Origin: Dyella acidisoli
GTDB taxonomy: Bacteria > Pseudomonadota > Gammaproteobacteria > Xanthomonadales > Rhodanobacteraceae
NCBI RefSeq assembly: GCF_030160295.1
Contig: NZ_BSOB01000020.1
Span: 17,846-81,845, forward strand
DNA length: 64,000 nt
Reading direction: 5' to 3'
Position numbers and translations under genes: made by a program. Below the pieces are notes generated by a model. The model ran no database searches. It was not told where the DNA came from and saw only the letters and a program-made list of their open reading frames with translations. Each line of letters opens with the position of its first letter. The stretch's first letter is position 1. Positions 1 to 8,323 of this stretch are shown here, in pieces.

Positions 1-840
1 CGAGCGATCGAACGCGCTCTCGATCTGCGTTTCGATCTGGTAGCGCGAGAACAGCGGGGTGTCGTCTTTGTACAGCTTCAGCTTGCGCAGGGCGTTCGGC
101 ATCACCTGCTGCATGAAGTCGCGGGCGTCCTGATAGAGGGATTCCTCGTCGATCAGGATCTCGCCGATATCATTGCGCAGGTAGTCGCGCAGGGCGCGGA
201 TGAACAGTTTTGATTCCTGGTAGATCAGGAACGGCGCCTTCTGGGCGCTGGCGGCCTGAGAAATGGCTTTCCAGGTCGCCAGTAGGTAATCCAGGTCCCA
301 CTGCAGCTCTTCGGCGTCGCGGCCCATGCCGGCGGTGCGCACGATCAGGCCCATCTCGTCGGGGACGGTGAGATGCTCCAGGGCTTCCTTCAGCGCCTGC
401 CGGTCTTCGCCCTCGATGCGACGCGAAACGCCACCCGCCTTCGGGTTGTTCGGCATCAGCACCATGTAACGGCCGGCCAGGCTAATGAAGGTGGTCAGCG
501 CCGCACCCTTGTTGCCGCGCTCTTCCTTCTCCACCTGCACGACCACTTCCTGGCCTTCGCGGAGCAGTTCGCGGATGTTGGACTTGTAAGGATCCTGACC
601 CGGCGTGAAGTACTCGCGGGCGATTTCCTTCAGAGGGAGGAAGCCATGGCGTTCGGCGCCGTAGTCGACAAAGCAGGCTTCGAGGGAGGGTTCGACGCGA
701 GTGATACGGCCTTTGTAAATATTGGCTTTTTTCTGCTCGCGTGAGGGTATTTCGATATCAAGATCGTAAAGGGTTTGGCCATCCACGATGGCCACGCGCA
801 ACTCTTCACGCTGAGTCGCGTTGATCAACATTCTTTTCAT
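1..840 (-). CDS. rne: Ribonuclease E, N-terminal part (cut by window edge)
   Basis: Endoribonuclease of the RNA degradosome that starts mRNA decay and processes rRNA and tRNA. Only the first 280 codons are present; the gene runs off the left edge. The start [10 protein letters not shown], the S1 RNA-binding segment (about residues 35-125, with [16 protein letters not shown] and [15 protein letters not shown]) and the following [20 protein letters not shown] stretch match the RNase E family almost residue for residue. The DNase I-like catalytic region lies beyond the window. It is divergent from rluC, as in many gammaproteobacteria. Long autoregulated 5' leaders are known for rne; the 337-bp upstream gap would allow one, but I see no proof of structure. 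Confidence 0.95.
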   Translation of the reverse strand, partial: MKRMLINATQREELRVAIVDGQTLYDLDIEIPSREQKKANIYKGRITRVEPSLEACFVDYGAERHGFLPLKEIAREYFTPGQDPYKSNIRELLREGQEVVVQVEKEERGNKGAALTTFISLAGRYMVLMPNNPKAGGVSRRIEGEDRQALKEALEHLTVPDEMGLIVRTAGMGRDAEELQWDLDYLLATWKAISQAASAQKAPFLIYQESKLFIRALRDYLRNDIGEILIDEESLYQDARDFMQQVMPNALRKLKLYKDDTPLFSRYQIETQIESAFDRS

Positions 841-1177
841 TGTGATTCCTCGGCTTGGCCGCGCGTCGCGCGCCGCGGTGGCGCCTGGTGTGGCGGCCTT
901 TCCGGGGATCGCGCCGCTGCGGTAAAGCGGCAAAATAAACGGTAACGTTCCCGATACCGGGGTGATTCTTGTCACGCACGCCGCACTGTCTGATCAAGCA
1001 AGACCGGACAAGCGGCTACCCAAACCGTTACGATGAAAGGGTGTTTGCAACCGGCTGCCAGTGTCAGCGACCGGCGCAAACCTCGCCGGCGTAACAGGCG
1101 GGCGTCAGGTCCTTAACTAATGTCGGTGGACCCGGCTGAGCGCTGTGCGAGTATCCTCTCAACCCAGGTTTTTTTCA
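841..1177. promoter_or_regulatory. Divergent rne/rluC intergenic region
   Basis: This 337-bp gap has no convincing gene. It must hold the promoters of both divergent genes. By analogy with E. coli it may include a structured rne leader through which RNase E controls its own mRNA. I see short inverted stretches such as AACGGTAACGTT near 940 but no diagnostic hairpin. An ORF of 63 codons on the minus strand here has no recognisable features and was not called. Confidence 0.4.
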
Positions 1178-2161
1178 ATGCAGACGGCAACTTCCCCCGA
1201 TGTACCTCAAGGGGTGCGTCAAGTAGAGATCGGTCCCGAGCGCGACGGTCAGCGCATCGACAACGCCTTGGTGACCCTGCTCAAGGGGGTGCCCAAGAGC
1301 ATGATTTACCGGCTGTTGCGCACCGGCCAGGTGCGCGTGAACGGCAAGCGCGCCAAGCCGGATACGCGTCTCAGCCAGGGCGATATGTTGCGCATTCCGC
1401 CGGTGCGGGTGGCGGAACGTCCTGCGCAAGAGAGTGCCTCGCAGTCGGCCATCACGGCGGTGGCTGAGGCGGTGATCTTCGAGGACAAGCACTTCCTGGT
1501 GATCGACAAGCCGTCCGGCATGGCTAGTCATGGCGGTAGCGGAGTAAGTTTTGGGGCGATCGAGCTGCTGCGGCAGGCTCGGCCTAAGGACCACCTGGAA
1601 CTGGTCCATCGCCTGGACCGAGACACCAGCGGCGTGCTGGTGTTTGCCCGGACCCGCGCCGGGCTGACTGGACTACAGGCGGCGATCCGCGCCGGCGAGG
1701 TTACCAAGCAGTACCTCTGCCTGATGGTTGGGCACCCCCAGAAGGCCAAGTTCGACGTCAATGCACCTTTGAAGAAGTTCGTACTGCAAGGCGGCGAGCG
1801 GATGGTTCGGGTGGCGGACGACGGCAAACCTTCGCTCACTTTCTTCCGTGAGATGGAGCAATACGCTGGCGCACGCCTGATGCAGGCGACCCTGGGCACC
1901 GGCCGCACGCACCAGATCCGCGTACACGCCGCGCACATCGGTCATCCAGTGGCCGGCGATGCCAAGTACGGTGACAAGGAGGCGAACAAGCGCTTTCGCG
2001 AGCGTGGGCTACACCGATTGTTCCTGCATGCCTCACATTTGTCGTTCGAGCTGGATGGGCGTGCTTATAGCTTCTCCGCGCCGTTGCCCGACGAACTGAA
2101 GTCCGTGCTGGATGCGCTATCCACTAAAGGGAAAAGCACGCGTCGACCGTGGATTGGGTAA
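1178..2161 (+). CDS. rluC: 23S rRNA pseudouridine synthase RluC
   Basis: Makes pseudouridines in 23S rRNA (positions 955/2504/2580 in E. coli). The 327-residue protein has an N-terminal S4 RNA-binding domain (DGQRIDNALVTLLKGVPKSM, then RTGQVRVNGKRAKPDTRL). The RluA-family catalytic domain follows, with the HRLDRDTSGV motif that holds the catalytic Asp and the later GRTHQIRVH motif. I chose the ATG at 1178 because the frame upstream (GTG at 1145) adds 11 unconserved residues. The partner gene rne is divergent. The last codons (Ile-Gly-stop) lie inside a dispersed repeat that fills the gap to the next gene. Confidence 0.93.
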   Translation: MQTATSPDVPQGVRQVEIGPERDGQRIDNALVTLLKGVPKSMIYRLLRTGQVRVNGKRAKPDTRLSQGDMLRIPPVRVAERPAQESASQSAITAVAEAVIFEDKHFLVIDKPSGMASHGGSGVSFGAIELLRQARPKDHLELVHRLDRDTSGVLVFARTRAGLTGLQAAIRAGEVTKQYLCLMVGHPQKAKFDVNAPLKKFVLQGGERMVRVADDGKPSLTFFREMEQYAGARLMQATLGTGRTHQIRVHAAHIGHPVAGDAKYGDKEANKRFRERGLHRLFLHASHLSFELDGRAYSFSAPLPDELKSVLDALSTKGKSTRRPWIG

Positions 2162-2217
2162 ACCCCAACGTTGCCGCGGTGATGAGATGACGATGTTGGG
2201 GTTTTCCCCCAACCTAC
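2153..2217. repeat. Dispersed GTTGGGG hairpin repeat between convergent genes
   Basis: A 65-bp element with inward-facing ends (ATTGGGTAAACCCCAAC on the left, GTTGGGGTTTTCCCCCAAC on the right). It belongs to the family also seen at 25016-25083, 46439-46462, 17091-17109 and 62782-62840. It includes the rluC stop codon (2159-2161) and the stop codon of the convergent gene (2214-2216). The hairpin could serve as a bidirectional terminator. Confidence 0.7.
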
Positions 2218-3728
2218 AAAAAGAAGCGTGCGCTGACTTCAAGCGAGCGCAGCAGCGGTCCACCCGCCAGCCCCGACTCCACGAGCAAGGCGCAGATCGC
2301 ATGTGCCAATGCGATCGGCAACACGCTGCGCGAGCGAAGAAAGCACCACGCCCACCAAAGCTCGCCGACTAAGCACAGCTGCATCAGCGCGCCGTTGGGC
2401 GTGTGCAGCAAAGCAAAGACCAGCGCCACCGGCACAATGGCCCAGTTTGGCCGGTGCGTGATCTGTTCGAAGCGCCGCAACAGCACGATCAGCATCAGCC
2501 ACTGCTGCAACCAGGCCCATGCGAAATAGGCGATGACATGGCCCAGCAGAAGCGGGTGCAGCGTGTGACCTTGAAAGAAGATCAGCAGCACGGTGACAGG
2601 CAGCATGGCCAGCGGCCACAGCCAGTCACGTCCCGCCGCGGGCCAGCGCCATAGCCGCGGCAGATGGCGTCGCTCGATGGCCAAGGCGTAGGCTAAGCCG
2701 CCTCCGAATGCCACCACACTCAGCGGAGTAGGGCGCAAACCCCAATGCAGACCCATCACCAGCCACAGCGGCCCTGCAAGACAACCGGCCACCTCGATCC
2801 AGGGACGAAGCGGACCTTGCACAGGCCGCAACGCCAACCAGGCGAGGATGAGCAGATAGATTCCGCAGGCAATCCATGTAGCTGCGGGATGAGGTGGCAT
2901 CACCGGTTGCGCCTGCGGCGCCGCTCCCGCCGGCACGATCAACGCAGCCGGCCACCGGGCACGCAATTGATCGCGCAGCGTCAGCATCGTTTCCGCGCTG
3001 GCACCGTCGGGCAGATGGAAGAACGGCATCGGCCAGTCCTGCGCATGTTCCGCGATGTGTTCGATGTCGTTGGCGGCTGCATTTTTAGGCAGGTAGATCG
3101 ACGCATCGTGTAGATGCAGCATCGGTTCGGTCGTCAGCAGTTCGACCGAGGCAATGCGCAAACTGGCATCGCGCGGAAGTTGAATCCGCAAACGCAACAT
3201 CTGCGCGATGCCCGGTGCAGCGCAACCGCCTTGGCCTGCGCTTTTCCAATCAAGGCTGCGCAAGTCGATGCGCAGCTCGCGCATATCGGGTGTCAGTGCA
3301 TGAGCAGAGGGCATCAGGCATGCAGGTGTTTGATTACCTTGCCACACCAGGCCGAGCGTGCCAGCGGCACTGGTTTGCAGTTGCAATTGCAGGATCGGCC
3401 AATGCCGCAGATCCAGCGACCATGCAATCGGCAATCCCAACTCGAAAGGGGAGCCGTCTTCACTCTTGATGAGCAACGCATCATCTTCGCGTGCGACTGT
3501 CGCATGGCCGAAGGCGCGTCCAGCGATCAGGTCATGCGGTTTGCGCAGAGGCCATCGCCACAGCGGTTGGCCGGTTTCCACGCTCGCCAACTGCTGCTGG
3601 GCCTGATTCAGTAATTGCGCGCCCGTGATCCGCGCGGCTATCCAGCCAAGCGCTACACAAGCGATAACGGCGACCAGCACATAGCCAGCGAAGAACCACC
3701 TTGTGCGGATGCGTGACGCTTCGCTCAA
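2214..3728 (-). CDS. CPBP-type (Abi) membrane protein, metal-site motif degenerate
   Basis: A membrane protein of about 504 residues: one N-terminal membrane segment (FAGYVLVAVIACVALGWIAA), a soluble periplasmic-looking domain of about 230 residues, then about seven hydrophobic segments. The last third resembles the CPBP intramembrane protease fold: FALLHTPN fits motif 2 and PIALAHAICALL fits the final His motif. The position where the family has the metal-binding Glu-Glu pair reads WLQQWLML, so the key acidic pair appears to be Gln-Gln. Proteolytic activity is therefore doubtful. The TTG at 3728 overlaps the phhB stop as TTGA, which suggests coupled translation; a TTG at 3761 would add 11 residues. 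Confidence 0.7.
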   Translation of the reverse strand: MSEASRIRTRWFFAGYVLVAVIACVALGWIAARITGAQLLNQAQQQLASVETGQPLWRWPLRKPHDLIAGRAFGHATVAREDDALLIKSEDGSPFELGLPIAWSLDLRHWPILQLQLQTSAAGTLGLVWQGNQTPACLMPSAHALTPDMRELRIDLRSLDWKSAGQGGCAAPGIAQMLRLRIQLPRDASLRIASVELLTTEPMLHLHDASIYLPKNAAANDIEHIAEHAQDWPMPFFHLPDGASAETMLTLRDQLRARWPAALIVPAGAAPQAQPVMPPHPAATWIACGIYLLILAWLALRPVQGPLRPWIEVAGCLAGPLWLVMGLHWGLRPTPLSVVAFGGGLAYALAIERRHLPRLWRWPAAGRDWLWPLAMLPVTVLLIFFQGHTLHPLLLGHVIAYFAWAWLQQWLMLIVLLRRFEQITHRPNWAIVPVALVFALLHTPNGALMQLCLVGELWWAWCFLRSRSVLPIALAHAICALLVESGLAGGPLLRSLEVSARFFL

Positions 3729-4066
3729 CGTTCGAGCAGAGCGTCGACGCGCGCGGCGCAAACGAAATCGTTCAGCGACAGACCGCCTACGTCATGCGTA
3801 GACCACCGCAGCTTGCAATGACCGTAGCCTGCCTCGATATCCGGATGGTGATCCTCGTGGTTGGCCATGAAACCCACCGCGTTAATGAAACCCAGCGTGT
3901 GATGGAAGTTTTCGAAGCGGAAATCTTTCACCAGCGCATCACCTTGGGCGCTGAGCTTCCAACCAGGCACCAGCGGCAGCAGCGCGCCAACCGCCGCCTC
4001 GTCCAGAGCGTGTTCTTTGCCCTTGCGCGGTTGGCAGTGCTGGGCGGATAGCGGAAGGGCAGTCAT
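3725..4066 (-). CDS. phhB: Pterin-4-alpha-carbinolamine dehydratase
   Basis: Recycles the 4a-hydroxytetrahydropterin made by phenylalanine hydroxylase by dehydrating it to quinonoid dihydrobiopterin. The 113-residue size is normal for the family. The signature HEDHHPDIEAGYGHCKLRW contains the conserved His cluster of the active site, and the C-terminal THDVGGLSLNDFVCAARVD matches the family. ATG 4066 (MTALPLSAQ) was chosen; upstream in-frame sequence is not conserved. No phenylalanine hydroxylase gene is in view, so the partner is elsewhere. The stop overlaps the likely TTG start of the CPBP-type gene, so the two are probably cotranscribed. Confidence 0.9.
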   Translation of the reverse strand: MTALPLSAQHCQPRKGKEHALDEAAVGALLPLVPGWKLSAQGDALVKDFRFENFHHTLGFINAVGFMANHEDHHPDIEAGYGHCKLRWSTHDVGGLSLNDFVCAARVDALLER

Positions 4067-4207
4067 GGCGATCTCCATCGTTCGCTCAAACGCGGAGACT
4101 GTACGCGAAAACGATCCATTCGGACATTCGTGAAGAAACAGGACTAAAATGGTGCGGTATAGAGCCCGCCCTGTGTGGGCCGTCAAATTGGTAGTTGCGG
4201 AGCAGGC

Positions 4208-4816
4208 ATGATCGAGATTTCCGAACGCGCGCAGCAGCATTTTCTGCGCCTACTCGCCCAGCAAGGCATCGATGGGCTGGGCATTCGCCTGCGCGTCACG
4301 TCCCCTGGCACACCGGCTGCAGACTGCGAACTGGAATTCTGCGAGCCGCCAGAACTCAGCGGTAACGAATGGACGGTCGAGTGCCAAGGTTTCAACTTCT
4401 ACATCGAAGGTGACAGTGCGCGTTGGCTGGAAAACGCCACCATCGATTACGAGCCCAACCAGACCGGTGGCCAGCTCAACATCCGTGCGCCGAAGATCAA
4501 GGGCGACTTGCCAGGCATGGACGCCGGCTTGGTAGAGCGCGTGCGTTATGTGCTCGAGGCAGAAGTGAATCCACGCATTGCCGCACACGGCGGTCGCGTG
4601 AGCTTGCTCGAAGTCGATGCTGACGGCGTGGTCGTGCTGCAGTTCGGCGGCGGTTGCCACGGTTGCGGCATGGTCGACGTCACACTCAAGCATGGCGTAG
4701 AAAAAACGTTGCGCGAACGTGTGCCGGAAATCACCGCCGTGCGTGATGCGACGGATCACAAGGGCGGTGCGAATCCGTATTACAGCAAGAAGGAAGGTCA
4801 ATCCGCGATGGGTTGA
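4208..4816 (+). CDS. nfuA: Fe-S biogenesis protein NfuA
   Basis: Carrier that assembles and delivers 4Fe-4S clusters to target proteins, important in stress. The 202-residue protein has an N-terminal degenerate A-type scaffold domain (MIEISERAQQHFLRLL through about residue 95). The C-terminal Nfu domain has the cluster-binding CxxC in GGCHGCGM (Cys150 and Cys153). ATG 4208 was chosen as the family start; upstream in-frame residues are extra. It is divergent from phhB across 141 bp. Length agrees with E. coli NfuA (191 aa). Confidence 0.93.
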   Translation: MIEISERAQQHFLRLLAQQGIDGLGIRLRVTSPGTPAADCELEFCEPPELSGNEWTVECQGFNFYIEGDSARWLENATIDYEPNQTGGQLNIRAPKIKGDLPGMDAGLVERVRYVLEAEVNPRIAAHGGRVSLLEVDADGVVVLQFGGGCHGCGMVDVTLKHGVEKTLRERVPEITAVRDATDHKGGANPYYSKKEGQSAMG

Positions 4817-4863
4817 TGCGGTAAAGCGTCCATCGCACCGCAACTTCGCTTATCCCTCAGGGC

Positions 4864-4971
4864 CGTCATTCCCGCGAAAGCGGAGGCGCTTTTCAACAGC
4901 GAATGCTGGTCAATCCATCTTTACGCTTAACCATCAAAGCAAATTGGATTCCCGCTTTCGCGGGAATGACG
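4864..4971. repeat. REP-like palindromic element, subfamily A (variant left arm)
   Basis: Begins CGTCATTCCCGCGAAAGCGG and ends with the inverted form CCGCTTTCGCGGGAATGACG. The left arm is altered after GCGG and runs into GCGCTTTTCAACAGCGAATG, a sequence also found in the degenerate copy at 32370-32423. It lies between nfuA and the convergent cytochrome gene. Confidence 0.85.
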
Positions 4972-4992
4972 ACAGAGTGAGGCGGGGCGTGA

Positions 4993-5343
4993 TCAATCGC
5001 CCTGCACGTGCCCCTTCAACGTATCAAGCTTCGTCGGCAACGACGAGTAATACGCAGCGATATCCTGGATATCCTGATCGGACAGCGTGGCCGTAAATCC
5101 TTTCATGATGGGATTGCTGCGACGACCATCTTTGTATTCGTGCAGCACCTGCTGGATGTAACCGTTGTATTGGCCAGCCAGACGCGGGTATTGCGGATCG
5201 ACGGCGTTGCCGTCGGCGCCATGACAGGCAAAGCAGGCCGCAGCCTTGGTTTTGCCATCGGCAGCATTACCACTTGCGAGCAGTGGCGCCGAAGCCAGCG
5301 CAAGAGCCATACCGAACGAGAGCAGCGTGAGCGCGCGTTTCAT
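4993..5343 (-). CDS. Small class I cytochrome c (second of tandem pair)
   Basis: Periplasmic monohaem cytochrome c, 116 residues with signal peptide (MKRALTLLSFGMALALASAPLLA). The haem site is CFACH, the axial Met is probably in NPIMKGFTATL, and the tail SDQDIQDIAAYYSSL is the usual C-terminal helix of cytochrome c553/c4-like proteins. The start at 5343 is the ATG before the signal peptide. It is 22 bp downstream of a paralogous cytochrome and clearly arose by tandem duplication. The electron partner is not visible; no oxidase gene is nearby. Confidence 0.9.
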   Translation of the reverse strand: MKRALTLLSFGMALALASAPLLASGNAADGKTKAAACFACHGADGNAVDPQYPRLAGQYNGYIQQVLHEYKDGRRSNPIMKGFTATLSDQDIQDIAAYYSSLPTKLDTLKGHVQGD

Positions 5344-5365
5344 GCAGTTGGAATCCTTGGGGCTG

Positions 5366-5695
5366 TTACTTCGAGGCAACGCTGGAGAGATAGGCGGCAA
5401 TGTCCTGGATCTCCTGGTCGGAGAGGCTTTGCGCCTGCGCCACCATGGTCGGGTGCGAGCGGTCGCCCGACTTGTATCCATGCAGCGCGTTGATCAGATA
5501 TTGCTCGTTCTGCCCGGCGATTTTCGGCACCGGATACTGCGGATAAGCGTTGTTGGTGCCGGGAATGCCGTGGCAACCATTGCAGGTATAGACAAGGGTG
5601 CGGCCGTTGGCTTTATCCCCTGTCGCGTGAACTGAGCCGGAGCACATCAAAAGCGCCGCGGCGGTTGCCAGGCCAAACAATTGCAATCGAATCAT
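5366..5695 (-). CDS. Small class I cytochrome c (first of tandem pair)
   Basis: Periplasmic monohaem cytochrome c, 109 residues. It has a signal peptide (MIRLQLFGLATAAALLMCSGSVHA), haem motif CNGCH and axial Met candidate in SHPTMVAQAQSL. The C-terminal SDQEIQDIAAYLSSV is nearly identical to that of the downstream paralogue. ATG 5695 starts the signal peptide; an upstream in-frame start would add unlikely residues. The two genes form a two-gene operon. The pair resembles the two halves of a cytochrome c4 split into separate proteins; that comparison is inference. Confidence 0.9.
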   Translation of the reverse strand: MIRLQLFGLATAAALLMCSGSVHATGDKANGRTLVYTCNGCHGIPGTNNAYPQYPVPKIAGQNEQYLINALHGYKSGDRSHPTMVAQAQSLSDQEIQDIAAYLSSVASK

Positions 5696-5835
5696 CAAGA
5701 GGATCCCCGAGGTTCCAGCGGATGCGTGCAACGTACTCGGCCGAGTATAGAGGTTGCTCCAGAGCCGTCACAATGGGACGGCAACCGCATGGGGAGCGAC
5801 AAAAAGCCGCGCAGCACATGCCGCGCTGCGGCAAG

Positions 5836-7068
5836 TCAGAACAGGCTTTTGATGATGTGGATGCCTGCGGTGTACTCGCCGACAATGGTGCCCATGCTCA
5901 CCAGGAAGAAGTTGAGCAGCGTGCGTGCCACGCGGTTAGTCCACCAACCGCTCCAGTGCACGATGTCGTCGCGCAGGCTTTCGAAATCCGCCACGCGCGG
6001 CCGGCGTACCCACACTTCCGCCATCGCACTGATGCCGCCGGCGGGAATGCCAGGGCGAAACGGCTTGATTGGCGCAGCGACGAACGCAGCGAGAATGCTC
6101 AAAGGATGTGCACGCGCCAATAGCGCGCCTAATGCGGCGAACCCGCCGGTGAACAGTACCCAGTCACGCAGGGCTTGCGTACCCAGCGTTGGACTGCGAT
6201 GGAAGGCGTAGCCGATCGCAGCGAATATCAGCAGCACCAAGCCAACGGCGAGCCATTTCGGCCATCGCGCTTTCGGTGGTGTTTGTGCCAATTCCGAGAC
6301 TGTCACGCTCGGGTCCGCTTGCTGGATGCGCAAGTGCTCGCACAGGCCTTTCAAGTGGCCCGCACCGATCACCACCAACACCTTGCACGGATTGGCCGTG
6401 ACCGAGCGCCCGGCTTCCTCACGCAGACGCGCTGCCATGTAAGCGTCGCGCTCGGCGATCAAGCTGCGATACAGCGGCGCCGATTCGGTGGCGAACTCGC
6501 TGAAGGCGCTTTCCAGCATGTCGCCTTGCTTGAGTTTTTCGATTTCCTTCTCATCGATCGTTTCGCGTTCGAATACGCTGGCCAGCAGGCCACCGAGCAA
6601 GCCGAAGCGTTGCCATATGCCAACGCTGTGCCAGGCGCGCTTGAGCGTGGTACCTACCTCGCGATCGATCAGCCACAGCGGTACATCGAGTTCGGTGGCG
6701 CCATCCATCGCTGCTTTCATTTCGGCGCCGGGCTGGATGCCGTATTGATCGGCCAGACGCTTCTGGAAGGTGGAGAGCACCAAGCTCGCCGCCACCATGC
6801 CGGCTTTGCCTTCGCGAATCACCCGGAACAGATCCATCTGCTTGAAAGCTTCCGGATCGCGCATGCCCTGCGCGCGGCTTTCACACAGTTCAACCGCGAT
6901 GGCGTTGAACGATTCATTGGCGAGCAGCGTCTGCACCGCCTCCACGCTGGTGCGCGATACGTGCGCGGTGCCCAACACCACGTATTCCACCCCATCGCGC
7001 TGCACGCGTTCGATCGGCTGGGCGTTGAGGTCAGGCGTAGGACGGAGACCGGTTTCGGAGACGCTCAT
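5836..7068 (-). CDS. TraB/PrgY-family membrane protein
   Basis: 410-residue protein of the TraB/PrgY superfamily (related to GumN and TIKI proteins). The N-terminal domain opens with VEYVVLGTAHVSRTSVEAV, which holds the conserved GxxH, followed by IAVELCESR. A second conserved part is VVIGAGHLKGL. The C-terminus has about three hydrophobic segments (LAVGLVLLIFAAIGYAF, VLFTGGFAALGALLA, and a short one near LLNFFLVSMGTIVG). The catalytic metalloprotease role proposed for TIKI relatives is not shown for bacterial members. ATG 7068 (MSVSETG) was chosen. It is on the same strand as aguB with a gap of about 107 bp. Confidence 0.85.
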   Translation of the reverse strand: MSVSETGLRPTPDLNAQPIERVQRDGVEYVVLGTAHVSRTSVEAVQTLLANESFNAIAVELCESRAQGMRDPEAFKQMDLFRVIREGKAGMVAASLVLSTFQKRLADQYGIQPGAEMKAAMDGATELDVPLWLIDREVGTTLKRAWHSVGIWQRFGLLGGLLASVFERETIDEKEIEKLKQGDMLESAFSEFATESAPLYRSLIAERDAYMAARLREEAGRSVTANPCKVLVVIGAGHLKGLCEHLRIQQADPSVTVSELAQTPPKARWPKWLAVGLVLLIFAAIGYAFHRSPTLGTQALRDWVLFTGGFAALGALLARAHPLSILAAFVAAPIKPFRPGIPAGGISAMAEVWVRRPRVADFESLRDDIVHWSGWWTNRVARTLLNFFLVSMGTIVGEYTAGIHIIKSLF

Positions 7069-7175
7069 GCAATGGGGTACGGCAGGGGTGGGAGTTACCC
7101 AGCATGGAGACTTGGGGCGTCTAGTGCAAGCTGGCTTTTTGACCCTCGTCCCATCAAGGAGAGGGTCGGGCGAAG

Positions 7176-8066
7176 TCAATCGCGGAAACGGCGCAGCAGA
7201 TCACCGTAAGCATCAATGCGTCGATCACGCAGGAACGGCCAGATGCGGCGCACGTGTTCGCTGCGCGCCATATCGATCTCGGTCACCAGCAGCTGGCGCT
7301 GGTCAGTAACAGCCTGCGCCAGGAACTCGCCCTGCGGGCCAGCCACGAAGCTACTGCCCCAGAACTGGATGCCTGCGCCCACGCCGGCCGGATCAGGTTC
7401 GAAACCGGTGCGGTTGCATGACAGCAGAGGCAGGCCGTTTGCTACAGCGTGGCCGCGCTGCACAGTGATCCACGCTTCGCGCTGGCGATCCTTCTCGGCT
7501 TGATCGTCATTGGGATCCCAGCCGATCGCGGTGGGGTAAAGCAACAGTTCCGCACCGGCCAGCGCCATCAGTCGCGCGGCTTCCGGATACCACTGATCCC
7601 AGCACACCAGCACGCCCAGGCGGCCCACCGAGGTGTCGATCGGTTCGAAACCCAGATCGCCTGGGGTGAAATAGAACTTCTCGTAGAACGCCGGATCATC
7701 CGGAATATGCATCTTGCGATATTTGCCAGCGATGGTCGCGGAGCGATCGAACACCACCGCAGTGTTGTGATACAGCCCCGCAGCGCGTTTTTCGAACAGC
7801 GAAGCCACCACCACCAGCTTCAGTTCCTCCGCCAGCTTGCCGATGCGCGCCGTGCTGTGGCCCGGAATCGTTTCGGCCGTGTCGAATTCATTGACCGATT
7901 CGTGTTGGCAGAAATACGGACCGTTGTGCAGCTCCTGCAGGAGCACAAGCTCGACACCGGCCGCGGCGGCTTCGCGCAGGCCGGTTTCGATAGCATCGAG
8001 ATTGGCATCGCGGCTGCCGCGGTGGGTTTCCTGCAGCAGCGCGACCTTGAGAGTCTTGCGGGTCAT
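7176..8066 (-). CDS. aguB: N-carbamoylputrescine amidase
   Basis: Hydrolyses N-carbamoylputrescine to putrescine, CO2 and ammonia, the last step of the agmatine route. The 296-residue nitrilase-superfamily protein shows the Glu-Lys-Cys triad in order: LLQELHNGPYF, KYRKMHIPDDP and LVCWDQWYPEA. The LHNGPYFCQ stretch is typical of AguB. ATG 8066 starts MTRKTLKVALLQ. aguA, which makes its substrate, lies about 1.7 kb upstream on the same strand, separated by a PEBP gene and an AraC regulator. Confidence 0.93.
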   Translation of the reverse strand: MTRKTLKVALLQETHRGSRDANLDAIETGLREAAAAGVELVLLQELHNGPYFCQHESVNEFDTAETIPGHSTARIGKLAEELKLVVVASLFEKRAAGLYHNTAVVFDRSATIAGKYRKMHIPDDPAFYEKFYFTPGDLGFEPIDTSVGRLGVLVCWDQWYPEAARLMALAGAELLLYPTAIGWDPNDDQAEKDRQREAWITVQRGHAVANGLPLLSCNRTGFEPDPAGVGAGIQFWGSSFVAGPQGEFLAQAVTDQRQLLVTEIDMARSEHVRRIWPFLRDRRIDAYGDLLRRFRD

Positions 8067-8146
8067 GCGAGCGTTTCCTGATCGCCGGTGGGGCGAGAAA
8101 CGCATAGTTTAAGGGACAGGGAATGACAATGCAGTGCGAGATGCAC

Positions 8147-8301
8147 TTCCCTTCCCTACGTGTAGTAGGGGCCATGCTTTCTCTTCTCCTCCGGCAAGCC
8201 GGAGGAGGTAGGGTCGGGTGAAGCAATCTCGCGATGAGTTAGAGCAATGCGACAAGCTCATGCAAACCCACCCCAACCCTCCCCTGCAAGCAGGGGAGGG
8301 A
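8147..8301. repeat. CCCTCCCC-type inverted repeat element
   Basis: The left part has a CTACGTGTAGTAGGGG hairpin and a GGAGGAGG/CTCCTCC stem, then TAGGGTCGGGTGAAGCAATC. The right part is CACCCCAACCCTCCCC followed by a GCAAGC loop and GGGGAGGG. It belongs to the same family as the elements at 12598, 16345, 20691, 28293, 31123, 31246, 32293 and 49275. It fills the gap between the PEBP gene and aguB. Confidence 0.7.
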
Positions 8302-8323
8302 GCGTGTAGCTTGCGTTTATTGA

